Of a stretch of DNA of 5,267 nucleotides, positions 1 to 5,266 are shown one piece after another. How positions within the stretch are numbered: position 1 is the stretch's first letter; every line of letters starts with the position of its first letter. Both the position numbers and the translations under genes were made by a program. The notes below the pieces were generated by a model. That model had not been told where the DNA came from, searched no databases, and worked only from the letters and a program-made list of their open reading frames with translations. Origin of the DNA: Cellvibrionaceae bacterium (GTDB lineage Bacteria > Pseudomonadota > Gammaproteobacteria > Pseudomonadales > Cellvibrionaceae); NCBI GenBank assembly GCA_021151695.1, contig JAGKWU010000038.1, positions 1-5,267 of the forward strand, written 5' to 3'.

Positions 1-476
1 GCTTGTTTACTGGCGCTCGCGTTTACGGTCTGCGCTCCACCACAAGCACAGCCCAAGCGATCACCACGAGCTATTCGCTCATCAACAACCAGAATCAGGC
101 AATCTCGCTGCCGTCCGAGGGTGATTCCATTTATGTGGACACTGCTACCGGCTACATGACTGCGCTGCGCGACATCTCCGCCGCTTTGTTCTTCGCAACG
201 ATTGAGGCTGACTTCCCGACTGGCCGTTATCTGACCTCTGCCGTAATCGTTGGCCCGGACTCTGACACGTTCGATTGTGATTTCAAGGAAACCAGCCACG
301 GCGCAAGCGGTGCGCCTCAGACTCTGAGCTTCTCCGGCATTCTGCTGAACTTTGATAACCCATTCGGCACAATCAAAGCGGGCGACAAAATCAAACTGTC
401 TGCCAAGATCAACACAAACGACACCGTGACGTTCACGCGCACATCTCTGGTCGTTATTCCTTTGGATGGTGAATAA
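1..476 (+). CDS. Probable phage virion structural protein, 5'-truncated by window edge
   Basis: An open frame runs in from the window edge and stops with TAA at 474-476; about 157 residues are visible. The first in-frame TTG is at positions 3-5, but with no upstream sequence and no visible ribosome-binding site it is more likely an internal leucine than a start. The protein is rich in Ser, Thr, Gly and alternating hydrophobic residues, with no predicted membrane span or signal peptide, which suggests a beta-sandwich. The end of the protein (ILLNFDNPFGTIKAGDKIKL and what follows) reads like a beta-rich domain of a head-decoration, tail or fibre protein. I do not recognise a specific family; the virion assignment rests on the fold-like composition and on its place just upstream of two tail-type genes. 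The next gene starts 2 bases after the stop, so they are likely co-transcribed. Confidence 0.6.
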   Translation, partial: LFTGARVYGLRSTTSTAQAITTSYSLINNQNQAISLPSEGDSIYVDTATGYMTALRDISAALFFATIEADFPTGRYLTSAVIVGPDSDTFDCDFKETSHGASGAPQTLSFSGILLNFDNPFGTIKAGDKIKLSAKINTNDTVTFTRTSLVVIPLDGE

Positions 477-478
477 AC

Positions 479-1309
479 ATGCCTTATCGTCGTCAAATAG
501 CCCAAAACACAACGGGCAACATCACAACAAACGGCGGCATTGTTTCCGCCTATGTGCAGGAATACTCCGGCGCGATCATCTCGATGAAAACCTCATCTCT
601 GTCCGGTCATACGGCAGTGTTTGAGGTTTCGAACGATGCGTCCTTGAATGCGTCTGGCGAGTGGGATGGTACATCCGGCACATGGTACGGAATCCAAGCA
701 ATCCGCACCAATGCCGCAACGGTTGAGGCTGGCCCCACAACCCTATCGGCTACACCCGCCTATGGCTGGTATTTGCCGACTGGCGCATGGAAGTTTATTC
801 GGATTCGCGCAACGGCTCACACCTCCGGCACTGCTACATGGACGATTGCGCCAGACGATAACCCATACAGCATCCCGGTTTCAACACTGACGACAATCCC
901 TGCTCTGGTTGCTGGTACGGCGCTAATCGGCGATGTTGGCATGCAGGTTCGCGCAACTGCTGGCGGTATCTCTACGGTTGTTCGTTTGATCTCTGCCGCA
1001 GCGACTACTAACGCAACGGTAGTCAAAGGCTCTGCTGGTCGTCTGTACAAGATTCGAGGCTATAACGCTGCCGCAGCCGTTCGTTATCTGAAGTTGTACA
1101 ACAAAGCGACGGCCCCTACAGTTGGAACAGATACACCGGTTGCGACTATCGCTTTGGCCCCGTCTGCTGTGTTTGATCTTGATATGAGCGACATCGGCCA
1201 ATACTTCGCAACGGGTATCGGTTTTGCTCTTACAACAGGTTCAGCAGATGCAGACACTGGCGCGTTGACTGCTGCCGATGTTGTCGGTATGGCTGTTTGG
1301 TACGCATAA
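479..1309 (+). CDS. Probable phage virion/tail structural protein
   Basis: A 276-residue protein of unknown exact role. The ATG at 479 lies 2 bases after the previous stop and is preceded by GGTGA (469-473) at a 5-base spacing, a modest ribosome-binding site. Composition is Ala/Thr/Gly/Ser-rich and beta-like. Two halves can be seen: residues about 1-130 with Trp/Tyr-containing strands (GTWYGIQAIR, GAWKFIRIRATAH), and residues about 165-276 starting near VVRLISAAATTNATVVKGSA, with an RYLKLYNKATAPTVGTDTPV stretch and a C-terminal VVGMAVWYA. The second half resembles a C-terminal module common in proteobacterial phage structural proteins, in my recollection; the exact family is not assignable here. 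No enzyme motif, signal peptide or membrane segment is visible. Its position directly before the SGNH tail gene suggests a tail, baseplate or fibre-adaptor component; this is inference. Confidence 0.7.
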   Translation: MPYRRQIAQNTTGNITTNGGIVSAYVQEYSGAIISMKTSSLSGHTAVFEVSNDASLNASGEWDGTSGTWYGIQAIRTNAATVEAGPTTLSATPAYGWYLPTGAWKFIRIRATAHTSGTATWTIAPDDNPYSIPVSTLTTIPALVAGTALIGDVGMQVRATAGGISTVVRLISAAATTNATVVKGSAGRLYKIRGYNAAAAVRYLKLYNKATAPTVGTDTPVATIALAPSAVFDLDMSDIGQYFATGIGFALTTGSADADTGALTAADVVGMAVWYA

Positions 1310-1316
1310 GGGGTGA
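1308..1316 (+). promoter_or_regulatory. Strong ribosome-binding site for the SGNH tail gene
   Basis: The sequence AAGGGGTGA starts inside the upstream TAA stop and ends 3 bases before the ATG at 1320. Its purine-rich GGGGTGA core is the best Shine-Dalgarno match in the structural part of the window. It supports 1320 as the true start and suggests that this protein is made in quantity, as expected for a virion component. Confidence 0.6.
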
Positions 1317-1319
1317 ATC

Positions 1320-2834
1320 ATGAGTTCTATCAACGACAATTCCACGTCTACGGTATTCATCCCGGCTGGCCGTGTTCTGACTGTATCCGGCGACGCTGTT
1401 GTCACTGTTTCAGGCTCTAACGTAAAGGTCATTGGCTCGCGTGACTTCGGGCCTTATGCGACCGATTCAAGCGTGAATGTCGCTGCTGTGTCTGGTGTTT
1501 CTTATTCGTTGAGTCCTGCGGCGGTTTCGGCTTCTGCTGTTGATGTCCTTTACCAATCCGGGCAGTTGGTGACGCAGGTGGGACAATCTATAGCAAGGAC
1601 TCAGACTAAGTATTTGGGCCAGTGCACTGATGGCATTCGTATGCCGACCGCAGTAAACAACAGCCTAACTCAGATGCTCATGCGCAAGCGTTTGAAGATT
1701 AGCAACGGTGGTGCATCGTATGTGCAGGCTCGTTTTCCAAACTTCTCTGTTGTCTCAAACAATAACGGGCTAGAAACAGGAACTGGCGGCGCTGCAACAA
1801 TCAAAGCCTACCTTGTGATCGGCGGGACAATTTCCGCTGGTGCTATTACTGGTGGGCGGATTGTCCAGTGCACATGGGGTGGCGCGACCTCTGTTTCTGT
1901 TGCTGATAAGGCGATCAGCCCTCTGCATGACCCCATTTATGTCAATGCACCAGCAGGTTCTGTGATCTGGTATCAGATCAGCTACGAGAACGCGGCGGGC
2001 ATCGTTTTCGAGACTGGCCTCGCAAATGCTGAATGCTCGGACTCAACAAACGGTGAGAACTTCCGTTTTGCTGCATCTGGCATGGACATGAACCAGATCA
2101 GCAGCATGGGGGCATGGTCGGGCGGATCGACTTCGCCGAACCACGGATACGGCCCGTTCTGCGTCGTTACGCCTCGGACCGGCCCTAGCGTGATGTATGT
2201 CGGTACGTCCATTGACATGGGATTCCGTTCATCGTCAAACAATGGAGGCAATAAAGGTGCGTTAGGCCGTGTTTTGGCTGCTGCTGGCATCCCTTACATC
2301 TGTGTAGCTCAAGGCGGTAGCAAGATGAGCGAGTGGAACGTTTTGGCTAACCGTGCATTGCGTATGGAGGCTGAGCAGTATTGCTCCCACATCATTACCG
2401 GGCACATGATCAATGACCTGCTAGAGGGCGCAGCAGTTGACGCTGCAGTGTTGGCCTCGCGCTTTTCAGCGCATAGAGCGACGTTCCCTGAGAATAAGCC
2501 AGTTTTTGCTGTGACTTGCACGCCTCGCACAACAGGGACCGCAACAAACGCGGATGGCAGCGATCAGACGCCATACGATGTTTCCGGTTTTAACGCTCGT
2601 AGGTTGGCTGGTAATGCGCTGGTGCGCGGTGGGCTTCCAGGGTACGCAGGTTATTTCGATTACTCGTCGGCATTTGGTTTGCCGGGCGCTGTCGACAATA
2701 AGTGGTTTGCGAACGGAACAGCGGACTATATGTTTGGTGCTTATAGCCCTGCCGACTATCTGCACCCGGGTACTGTCGGCGAGCAATACGCAGCAACAAC
2801 GGGCGTTCTAGATGCTTCCTGCATTCTGCGCTAA
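1320..2834 (+). CDS. Tail fibre/spike-like protein with C-terminal SGNH/GDSL hydrolase domain
   Basis: A 504-residue protein, probably virion-borne. Residues 1-95 form a Val/Ser/Thr-rich beta module (FIPAGRVLTVSGDA, then an FGPYATDSSVNV stretch) of the kind found at the attachment end of phage appendage proteins. Residues about 98-290 look like a beta-rich, possibly carbohydrate-binding middle domain. Residues about 291-504 carry the SGNH blocks: GTSID with nucleophile Ser297, AQGGS with Gly332/333, GHMIND with Asn365, and DYLH with Asp479 and His482. All four blocks are present in order and spacing, so the enzyme should be active. Known relatives hydrolyse ester bonds, often removing acetyl groups from polysaccharides; here the likely target is capsule or O-antigen on the host surface, which is inference. 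The start is fixed by a strong ribosome-binding site. The stop overlaps the next start as TAATG. It has no signal peptide, as expected for a virion protein. Confidence 0.85.
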   Translation: MSSINDNSTSTVFIPAGRVLTVSGDAVVTVSGSNVKVIGSRDFGPYATDSSVNVAAVSGVSYSLSPAAVSASAVDVLYQSGQLVTQVGQSIARTQTKYLGQCTDGIRMPTAVNNSLTQMLMRKRLKISNGGASYVQARFPNFSVVSNNNGLETGTGGAATIKAYLVIGGTISAGAITGGRIVQCTWGGATSVSVADKAISPLHDPIYVNAPAGSVIWYQISYENAAGIVFETGLANAECSDSTNGENFRFAASGMDMNQISSMGAWSGGSTSPNHGYGPFCVVTPRTGPSVMYVGTSIDMGFRSSSNNGGNKGALGRVLAAAGIPYICVAQGGSKMSEWNVLANRALRMEAEQYCSHIITGHMINDLLEGAAVDAAVLASRFSAHRATFPENKPVFAVTCTPRTTGTATNADGSDQTPYDVSGFNARRLAGNALVRGGLPGYAGYFDYSSAFGLPGAVDNKWFANGTADYMFGAYSPADYLHPGTVGEQYAATTGVLDASCILR

Positions 2835-3082
2835 TGCCCACCCACCGCATCGCCCCACCTCCTAGCCCTCTACCTAGAGAGGTGGCGGCGGTATTGCCTC
2901 CCATGCCTGTAAGTGCTCTGCTGATTCGTGCGTTTCAGCGTGAGAGTGACGAGGCTATTCTGATGGCGATAGATTGCGGTGTTAGCGTGTCTGCTGCATA
3001 CAAGTTCCGTCCGAATATGCAAACGATCAATTTCGGATCACTTGGTTACAATTCCGCAAGGAATAACCAGGGGCGAAAATGA
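2834..3082 (+). CDS. Small phage protein of unknown function
   Basis: An 82-residue frame linked on both sides to neighbours: its ATG shares one base with the stop of the SGNH gene (TAATG) and its TGA overlaps the next ATG as ATGA (3079-3082). This packing supports it as a real gene. Residues 1-23 are unusually rich in Pro and encode a hairpin; the rest (from about MPVSALLIRAFQRESDEAI) looks like ordinary soluble protein with a short helix and an Asn/Arg-rich tail. I recognise no family or motif. The start is uncertain: ATG 2834 has no ribosome-binding site and would rely on coupling, TTG 2894 has AGAGGTGG 8 bases upstream, and ATG 2903 has no good site at proper distance. A product of about 59-62 residues is therefore possible. 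Position before the holin candidates could mean a lysis accessory or tail-chaperone-like role, but nothing in the sequence shows it. Confidence 0.6.
   Translation: MPTHRIAPPPSPLPREVAAVLPPMPVSALLIRAFQRESDEAILMAIDCGVSVSAAYKFRPNMQTINFGSLGYNSARNNQGRK
2855..2885 (+). promoter_or_regulatory. RNA hairpin whose 3' arm holds a ribosome-binding-like sequence
   Basis: The left arm CCACCTCCTAG (2855-2865) pairs with CTAG-A-GAGGTGG (2874-2885), giving 11 base pairs with one bulged A and an 8-base loop. No T-run follows (CGGCGGTATT), so it is not a standard intrinsic terminator. The right arm includes GAGGTGG, a Shine-Dalgarno-like sequence placed 8 bases before an in-frame TTG at 2894. If used, this would be an occluded ribosome-binding site that opens when ribosomes translate the end of the upstream gene. 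Alternatively it is an mRNA-processing or stability element between tail and lysis genes. The structure is seen; its function is inferred. Confidence 0.4.
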
Positions 3083-3384
3083 AGCACATTCCGCAAGAGT
3101 TCATCGACATCGGTGCAGGTTTAGCCGGTTCAGGTACTGCGCTTTTGTTCTCGAAAGACCGCCTAGCGTTGAAGGCGGCATTTGCCACCGCATCTTGGGC
3201 CATGTCTTTGGTGTTTGGGCAGTGGCTGGCTGATACTTTCCACGTCCCTCTAGCGGTGTCCCAGTGGCTTTTGGCGTTCTTGGGCGTATCGATTGCGGCC
3301 AAGGTTTTGGAGACAATCTCGGCGTTTTCTGGTGCTGGATTGGCTTCGCTTGTTATGGACTGGATTCGCAAGAGGTTTCTATGA
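3079..3384 (+). CDS. Probable holin (small multi-span membrane protein)
   Basis: A 101-residue hydrophobic protein, likely in the inner membrane. AGGGG at 3069-3073 lies 5 bases before the ATG, and the start overlaps the previous stop as ATGA. Hydrophobic segments lie at about residues 8-24 (Gly/Ala-rich, weaker), 32-50 and 58-76, followed by an amphipathic or fourth stretch at 77-95 and a basic tail ending in RKRF. Length, multiple spans, charged C-terminus and position two genes before the endolysin fit a phage holin, the protein that forms lesions letting the endolysin reach the periplasm. I cannot place it in a named holin family from memory. The following gene also encodes a small membrane protein and begins in an ATGA overlap, so one could be holin and the other antiholin or a second holin; the sequence does not settle which. 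Confidence 0.7.
   Translation: MKHIPQEFIDIGAGLAGSGTALLFSKDRLALKAAFATASWAMSLVFGQWLADTFHVPLAVSQWLLAFLGVSIAAKVLETISAFSGAGLASLVMDWIRKRFL
3371..3375 (+). promoter_or_regulatory. Ribosome-binding site fixing the start at 3381
   Basis: AGAGG sits 5 bases before ATG 3381, which overlaps the TGA of the upstream membrane protein gene. The frame is open back to an ATG at 3264, but that start would lie deep inside the upstream gene and has no comparable site, so 3381 is preferred. Confidence 0.6.
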
Positions 3385-3659
3385 TTAGCCTTGCGGTTGC
3401 GGTGTTGTGTGTTTTGGGCATTCTCTGGTGCAAGTTTGAGGACAATCTAATACAAAGAATTGGCCTCGGTTGTATCCTGATTGGATCGGTTTCCGAGTAT
3501 TTCAAGCCGTTGCAGGCTGTAAACCTACTCCAATGGGGTATTTTGGTTTACGCTTGCGGGGTTGTTTGGAAGATCAGGGGCCGACATGCAACTAACCAAG
3601 AACTTCAGTATCCGCGAATTTACTCACAGTTCCACTGCGATACGACTGGGGATCAATAA
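3381..3659 (+). CDS. Second small membrane protein of the lysis module (holin/antiholin candidate)
   Basis: A 92-residue protein starting at ATG 3381 in an ATGA overlap with the upstream holin candidate. Hydrophobic segments lie at about residues 2-16, 22-37 and 46-65, giving two or three spans with the KIRGR basic cluster right after the last one. The remaining tail of about 24 residues is polar (from HATNQELQYPRI) and is encoded within the start of the endolysin gene in another reading frame, a 74-base overlap. Such pairs of small membrane proteins before an endolysin are common in phages of Gram-negative hosts, where one acts as holin and the other as antiholin or accessory. There is no signal peptide or catalytic motif. 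The family is not recognised; the role is inferred from topology and position. Confidence 0.65.
   Translation: MISLAVAVLCVLGILWCKFEDNLIQRIGLGCILIGSVSEYFKPLQAVNLLQWGILVYACGVVWKIRGRHATNQELQYPRIYSQFHCDTTGDQ
3576..3580 (+). promoter_or_regulatory. Ribosome-binding site fixing the endolysin start at 3586
   Basis: AGGGG lies 5 bases before ATG 3586. The frame is open to an earlier ATG at 3562, which would add eight residues (MFGRSGAD) not expected at this family's N-terminus. The 3586 start gives MQLTKNFSIREF, a typical opening for small M15-type phage peptidases. Confidence 0.6.
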
Positions 3660-4056
3660 CACCCTGCCCGCTATTTTGGTGGGGAATGCGATTGCCACAT
3701 GCAATATGCTGGAGCGGATTCGAGAGCACCTCTCGTCGTTGGCGAACAAGGATATTCCGATCATCGTCAACAGTGGTTATCGGTGCCTTCCACTGAATCG
3801 CGCACTGAAGTCTTCCGATAAGTCTCACCACGTAACGGCTGAAGCGGTTGATTTTGAGGCTCCGGCGTTTGGCTCTCCGACTGATATTTGTGTTGCACTG
3901 GCTCCAATGGTCGGTGTTCTGAAGATTGGTCAACTAATCAACGAATACCCTGATAGAAGTGGCTGGGTGCATGTCTCCACAAAACTGCCTGAAAAGCTGA
4001 TGAATCGCATCATCACCATCAAGGCTGATGGCACTCATGTGGGTATCGTGAAATGA
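3586..4056 (+). CDS. M15-family zinc peptidase endolysin (Peptidase_M15_3-like)
   Basis: A 156-residue single-domain enzyme that should cut peptide cross-links or stems in peptidoglycan during lysis. The N-terminal helix region (NFSIREFTHSSTAIRLGINN) and the SGYRC core at 63-67 match the small phage/D-Ala-D-Ala carboxypeptidase-like M15 group. The zinc motif SHHVTAEAVD supplies His82 and Asp89, and WVHVS supplies His129; Glu120 in LINEYP is the probable catalytic base. One difference from the common SxHxxGxAxD pattern is Ala85 in place of Gly. There is no signal peptide or membrane anchor, so export should depend on the holin encoded upstream. Its first 74 bases overlap the membrane protein gene and its TGA overlaps the spanin ATG. 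The exact bond cut (L-Ala-D-Glu, or one involving D-Ala) cannot be told from sequence. Confidence 0.88.
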   Translation: MQLTKNFSIREFTHSSTAIRLGINNTLPAILVGNAIATCNMLERIREHLSSLANKDIPIIVNSGYRCLPLNRALKSSDKSHHVTAEAVDFEAPAFGSPTDICVALAPMVGVLKIGQLINEYPDRSGWVHVSTKLPEKLMNRIITIKADGTHVGIVK

Positions 4057-4382
4057 CGTGGCGATTAGCTGTTGCGCTGCTTTCATTCATCGCCTATTCG
4101 TTTGGCGTGATGATGATTGGCAAGTCGCTCAAGCAAGCGGAGTGGGATCGCTCCGTTATCGCCACTCGTGAAGCTCAAGACAAAGCACTAGAGCAAGCCG
4201 CAAAGGCGATCGCTCAGATTGAGGTGAAGAATGTCACGATCAAACAAGAAGCCAAGACAATCATGCGTGACGTTCCTGTTTATCGTGACTGTGTTCACGA
4301 TAAGCGGGTGTTCGACCGCATCAATGCCGCCATCAAATCCGCTGATCCTGGCGAGCTGCCCGCCTCTGGTGCCTCTGAGTGA
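4053..4382 (+). CDS. Rz: Rz-like i-spanin (inner-membrane spanin subunit)
   Basis: A 109-residue protein with one N-terminal membrane anchor (residues about 4-22), then a charged Lys/Glu/Ala-rich stretch (25-70) likely to form a periplasmic coiled coil, and a C-terminal part with VYRDC (Cys80) followed by VFDRINAAIKSA. This is the layout of Rz-type i-spanins, which pair with an outer-membrane lipoprotein across the periplasm and disrupt the outer membrane at the last step of lysis. Primary sequences of this class vary greatly, so the assignment relies on topology, order after the endolysin, and the out-of-frame lipoprotein gene inside it. The start overlaps the endolysin stop as ATGA. The last residues (LPASGASE) are flexible. 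Confidence 0.87.
   Translation: MTWRLAVALLSFIAYSFGVMMIGKSLKQAEWDRSVIATREAQDKALEQAAKAIAQIEVKNVTIKQEAKTIMRDVPVYRDCVHDKRVFDRINAAIKSADPGELPASGASE
4221..4227 (+). promoter_or_regulatory. Ribosome-binding site for the nested o-spanin gene
   Basis: GAGGTGA lies within the i-spanin coding sequence, with its GAGG core 6 bases before ATG 4231. It shows that the nested lipoprotein frame has its own initiation signal. Confidence 0.6.
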
Positions 4383-4473
4383 TCCGTCATTCGAGGCAAC
4401 CACCGAAAAACTGATCGAGGTTGCAGGGCAGTACAACAAGTGCCGGACTGCAAAGATTGGCGCAAGTAAGTGA
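4231..4473 (+). CDS. Rz1: Rz1-like o-spanin lipoprotein, nested and overhanging
   Basis: An 80-residue lipoprotein starting inside the i-spanin gene in another frame. The N-terminus has basic residues (Arg3, Lys6, Lys7, Arg9), a hydrophobic core (VTFLFIVTVF) and the lipobox ISGC, giving lipid-modified Cys27 after signal peptidase II cleavage. The mature protein of 54 residues has a short Pro-containing segment (SMPPSNP, CPPLVP) and two further cysteines (Cys43, Cys71) that could allow disulfide links. This matches o-spanins, which sit in the outer membrane and bind the i-spanin C-terminus. The gene overlaps the i-spanin gene for 152 bases and extends 91 bases past it, so it is an overlapped rather than fully embedded arrangement. 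It is the last gene of the plus-strand run. Confidence 0.88.
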   Translation: MSRSNKKPRQSCVTFLFIVTVFTISGCSTASMPPSNPLILASCPPLVPLSDPSFEATTEKLIEVAGQYNKCRTAKIGASK

Positions 4474-4476
4474 AAG

Positions 4477-4505
4477 CGCCAGCGTACAAAATGCAGAGGC
4501 TGGCG
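4477..4505 (-). terminator. Weak candidate terminator between convergent operons
   Basis: CGCCAGC (4477-4483) and GCTGGCG (4499-4505) form a 7-base-pair stem with a 15-base loop in the 37-base gap between the two convergent genes. On the minus strand the stem is followed by CTTTCACTTACTT, which is T-rich but broken; on the plus strand no T-run follows. Placement is ideal for a terminator, but the long loop and poor T-tract make it weak. Confidence 0.3.
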
Positions 4506-4510
4506 GCAAA

Positions 4511-4930
4511 TCAAACAAAACCGCTCAAATCTGGCTTAGTGTAGTTCGGCCCTTTCATGATCTTGCCTGATTCGTTGAAGATCGGGTGACCGTCAACAAA
4601 CTTGCTGTCATTGCTTCGCGCTACCTCTTGCAATGCTCCTTCAATGTCCATGCCTAGCATGTGAGCAACGCCGATAGCGGTCACGATCTGATCGCATAGA
4701 GCGTCGAGCATTTCCTCACGGTCGGCAATGGCTAGTTCCATTCCATGCTTGTAGTCATGTGCAAGTTGCGAAACCATCTCAGCGTCGATTGAATCGAGAG
4801 ATGCGAGAAGCCCCTCGCTCACTTCTTCAAGATGGCATCCATATTGGACTGATGCGTTATGTGGCGTTGGCTCTGGCACTGCTGTCTCAAACCATCTCTT
4901 GATCTGTTGAATCGTCATTTCATTCTCCAT
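4511..4930 (-). CDS. MazG-like nucleotide pyrophosphohydrolase (all-alpha NTP-PPase fold)
   Basis: A 139-residue, mostly helical protein. HLEEVSEGL gives Glu35, Glu36 and Glu39, and REEMLDALCDQIVTAIG gives Glu73, Asp76 and Asp80: together the EExxE...ExxD magnesium-binding pattern of the MazG/phosphoribosyl-ATP pyrophosphohydrolase superfamily. The C-terminal part (EVARSNDSKF, then SGKIMKGPNYTKPDL) is a familiar ending of small phage members and probably helps bind substrate. Such enzymes remove pyrophosphate from NTPs or dNTPs; in phages they may adjust nucleotide pools or alarmone-linked stress, but the substrate cannot be read here. The start is ambiguous: ATG 4930 has AGGA 8 bases upstream and overlaps the upstream gene by 11 bases, while ATG 4918 (residue 5) has GGAG 6 bases upstream. 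It is the last gene of the minus-strand run. Confidence 0.85.
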   Translation of the reverse strand: MENEMTIQQIKRWFETAVPEPTPHNASVQYGCHLEEVSEGLLASLDSIDAEMVSQLAHDYKHGMELAIADREEMLDALCDQIVTAIGVAHMLGMDIEGALQEVARSNDSKFVDGHPIFNESGKIMKGPNYTKPDLSGFV

Positions 4931-5051
4931 TGTCTTGTTCCTGCTCTGGCTCGTATTCTGGGAAGTCGCCTGCGTGGCGCTCGTCGGCCTCTGGCGCTTC
5001 TCCTTGCTCCCAGGGTCTAGCGTTGGCGCGTTCTCTGGCTCGGCGGCTCAT
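4920..5051 (-). CDS. Very small charged protein of unknown function
   Basis: A 43-residue frame between two linked genes. Its ATG at 5051 overlaps the upstream TGA as ATGA, and AAGGTG lies 5 bases before it, a good ribosome-binding site. A longer in-frame extension to 5195 is possible but would overlap the upstream gene almost fully and lacks such support. The protein is strongly bipolar in charge: residues 1-12 are Arg-rich (MSRRARERANAR), while residues 15-43 are rich in Glu and Asp. It has no hydrophobic core, so it is probably disordered or folds only on binding a partner. No family is recognised. Its overlap with the pyrophosphohydrolase start suggests coupled expression. Confidence 0.55.
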   Translation of the reverse strand: MSRRARERANARPWEQGEAPEADERHAGDFPEYEPEQEQDNGE

Positions 5052-5266
5052 CCGTTCACCTTTTGCTGATATTGCTGCGTGCTGCGTTCCATTGCGTTCA
5101 GTCCGGCCTCGATGGCTGCCGAGATTTCCGGCCAGTCTTTGGCGTTGGTCACGATGCTTTTTGATTCGATGCAGATGGACTCGGCATCTAGCCATCGCAT
5201 GACAACGATCTCGTCGTTCGTTTCGGAAACAACTGTGATTTCGCTGATCTCTGGTGTGTAGCTCAT
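5048..5266 (-). CDS. Small phage protein of unknown function
   Basis: A 72-residue frame whose ATG (5266-5264) lies one base from the window edge, so an upstream extension cannot be excluded and its ribosome-binding site is not visible. The sequence context GATGA at the start hints at another ATGA-type overlap with a gene outside the window. The protein looks like two or three beta strands (EITVVSE, EIVVMRWL, ESICIES) followed by a helix (KDWPEISAAIEAGLNAMERS). The acidic-tryptophan helix of the type DWPEISAAIEA recurs in small phage proteins that I recall as unnamed. It has no membrane segment or catalytic motif. Its stop overlaps the next start as ATGA. Confidence 0.65.
   Translation of the reverse strand: MSYTPEISEITVVSETNDEIVVMRWLDAESICIESKSIVTNAKDWPEISAAIEAGLNAMERSTQQYQQKVNG

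Noticed and set aside
1003..1024. Short inverted repeat GACTAC/GTAGTC with a 10-base loop inside the 276-residue gene
   Set aside because: A 6-base stem in the middle of a coding region with no T-run or regulatory context is likely by chance.
1982..2786. Long minus-strand open frames opposite the SGNH gene (1982-2290, 2309-2530, 2466-2786)
   Set aside because: They lie opposite a well-supported gene, lack ribosome-binding context and familiar protein features, and are best explained as shadows of codon use on the other strand.
1..2834. Possible diversity-generating retroelement target in the tail genes
   Set aside because: No reverse transcriptase, template repeat, near-identical repeat pair or C-type lectin-like C-terminus is visible; the fibre-like protein ends in an SGNH domain.
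2855..2905. Reading the 2855-2885 hairpin as an intrinsic terminator of the tail genes
   Set aside because: The stem is followed by CGGCGGTATT with no T-run on the plus strand, and no T-run follows on the minus strand either.
3027..3371. 114-residue minus-strand open frame opposite the first holin candidate
   Set aside because: The plus-strand frame here has ATGA overlaps on both sides, a ribosome-binding site and clear membrane segments; the minus-strand frame has none of these and would be isolated.
4920..5195. Extended 91-residue version of the small charged minus-strand protein
   Set aside because: The extra 48 residues would overlap the 72-residue gene almost entirely and have no supporting ribosome-binding site, while ATG 5051 has a good one and an ATGA overlap.
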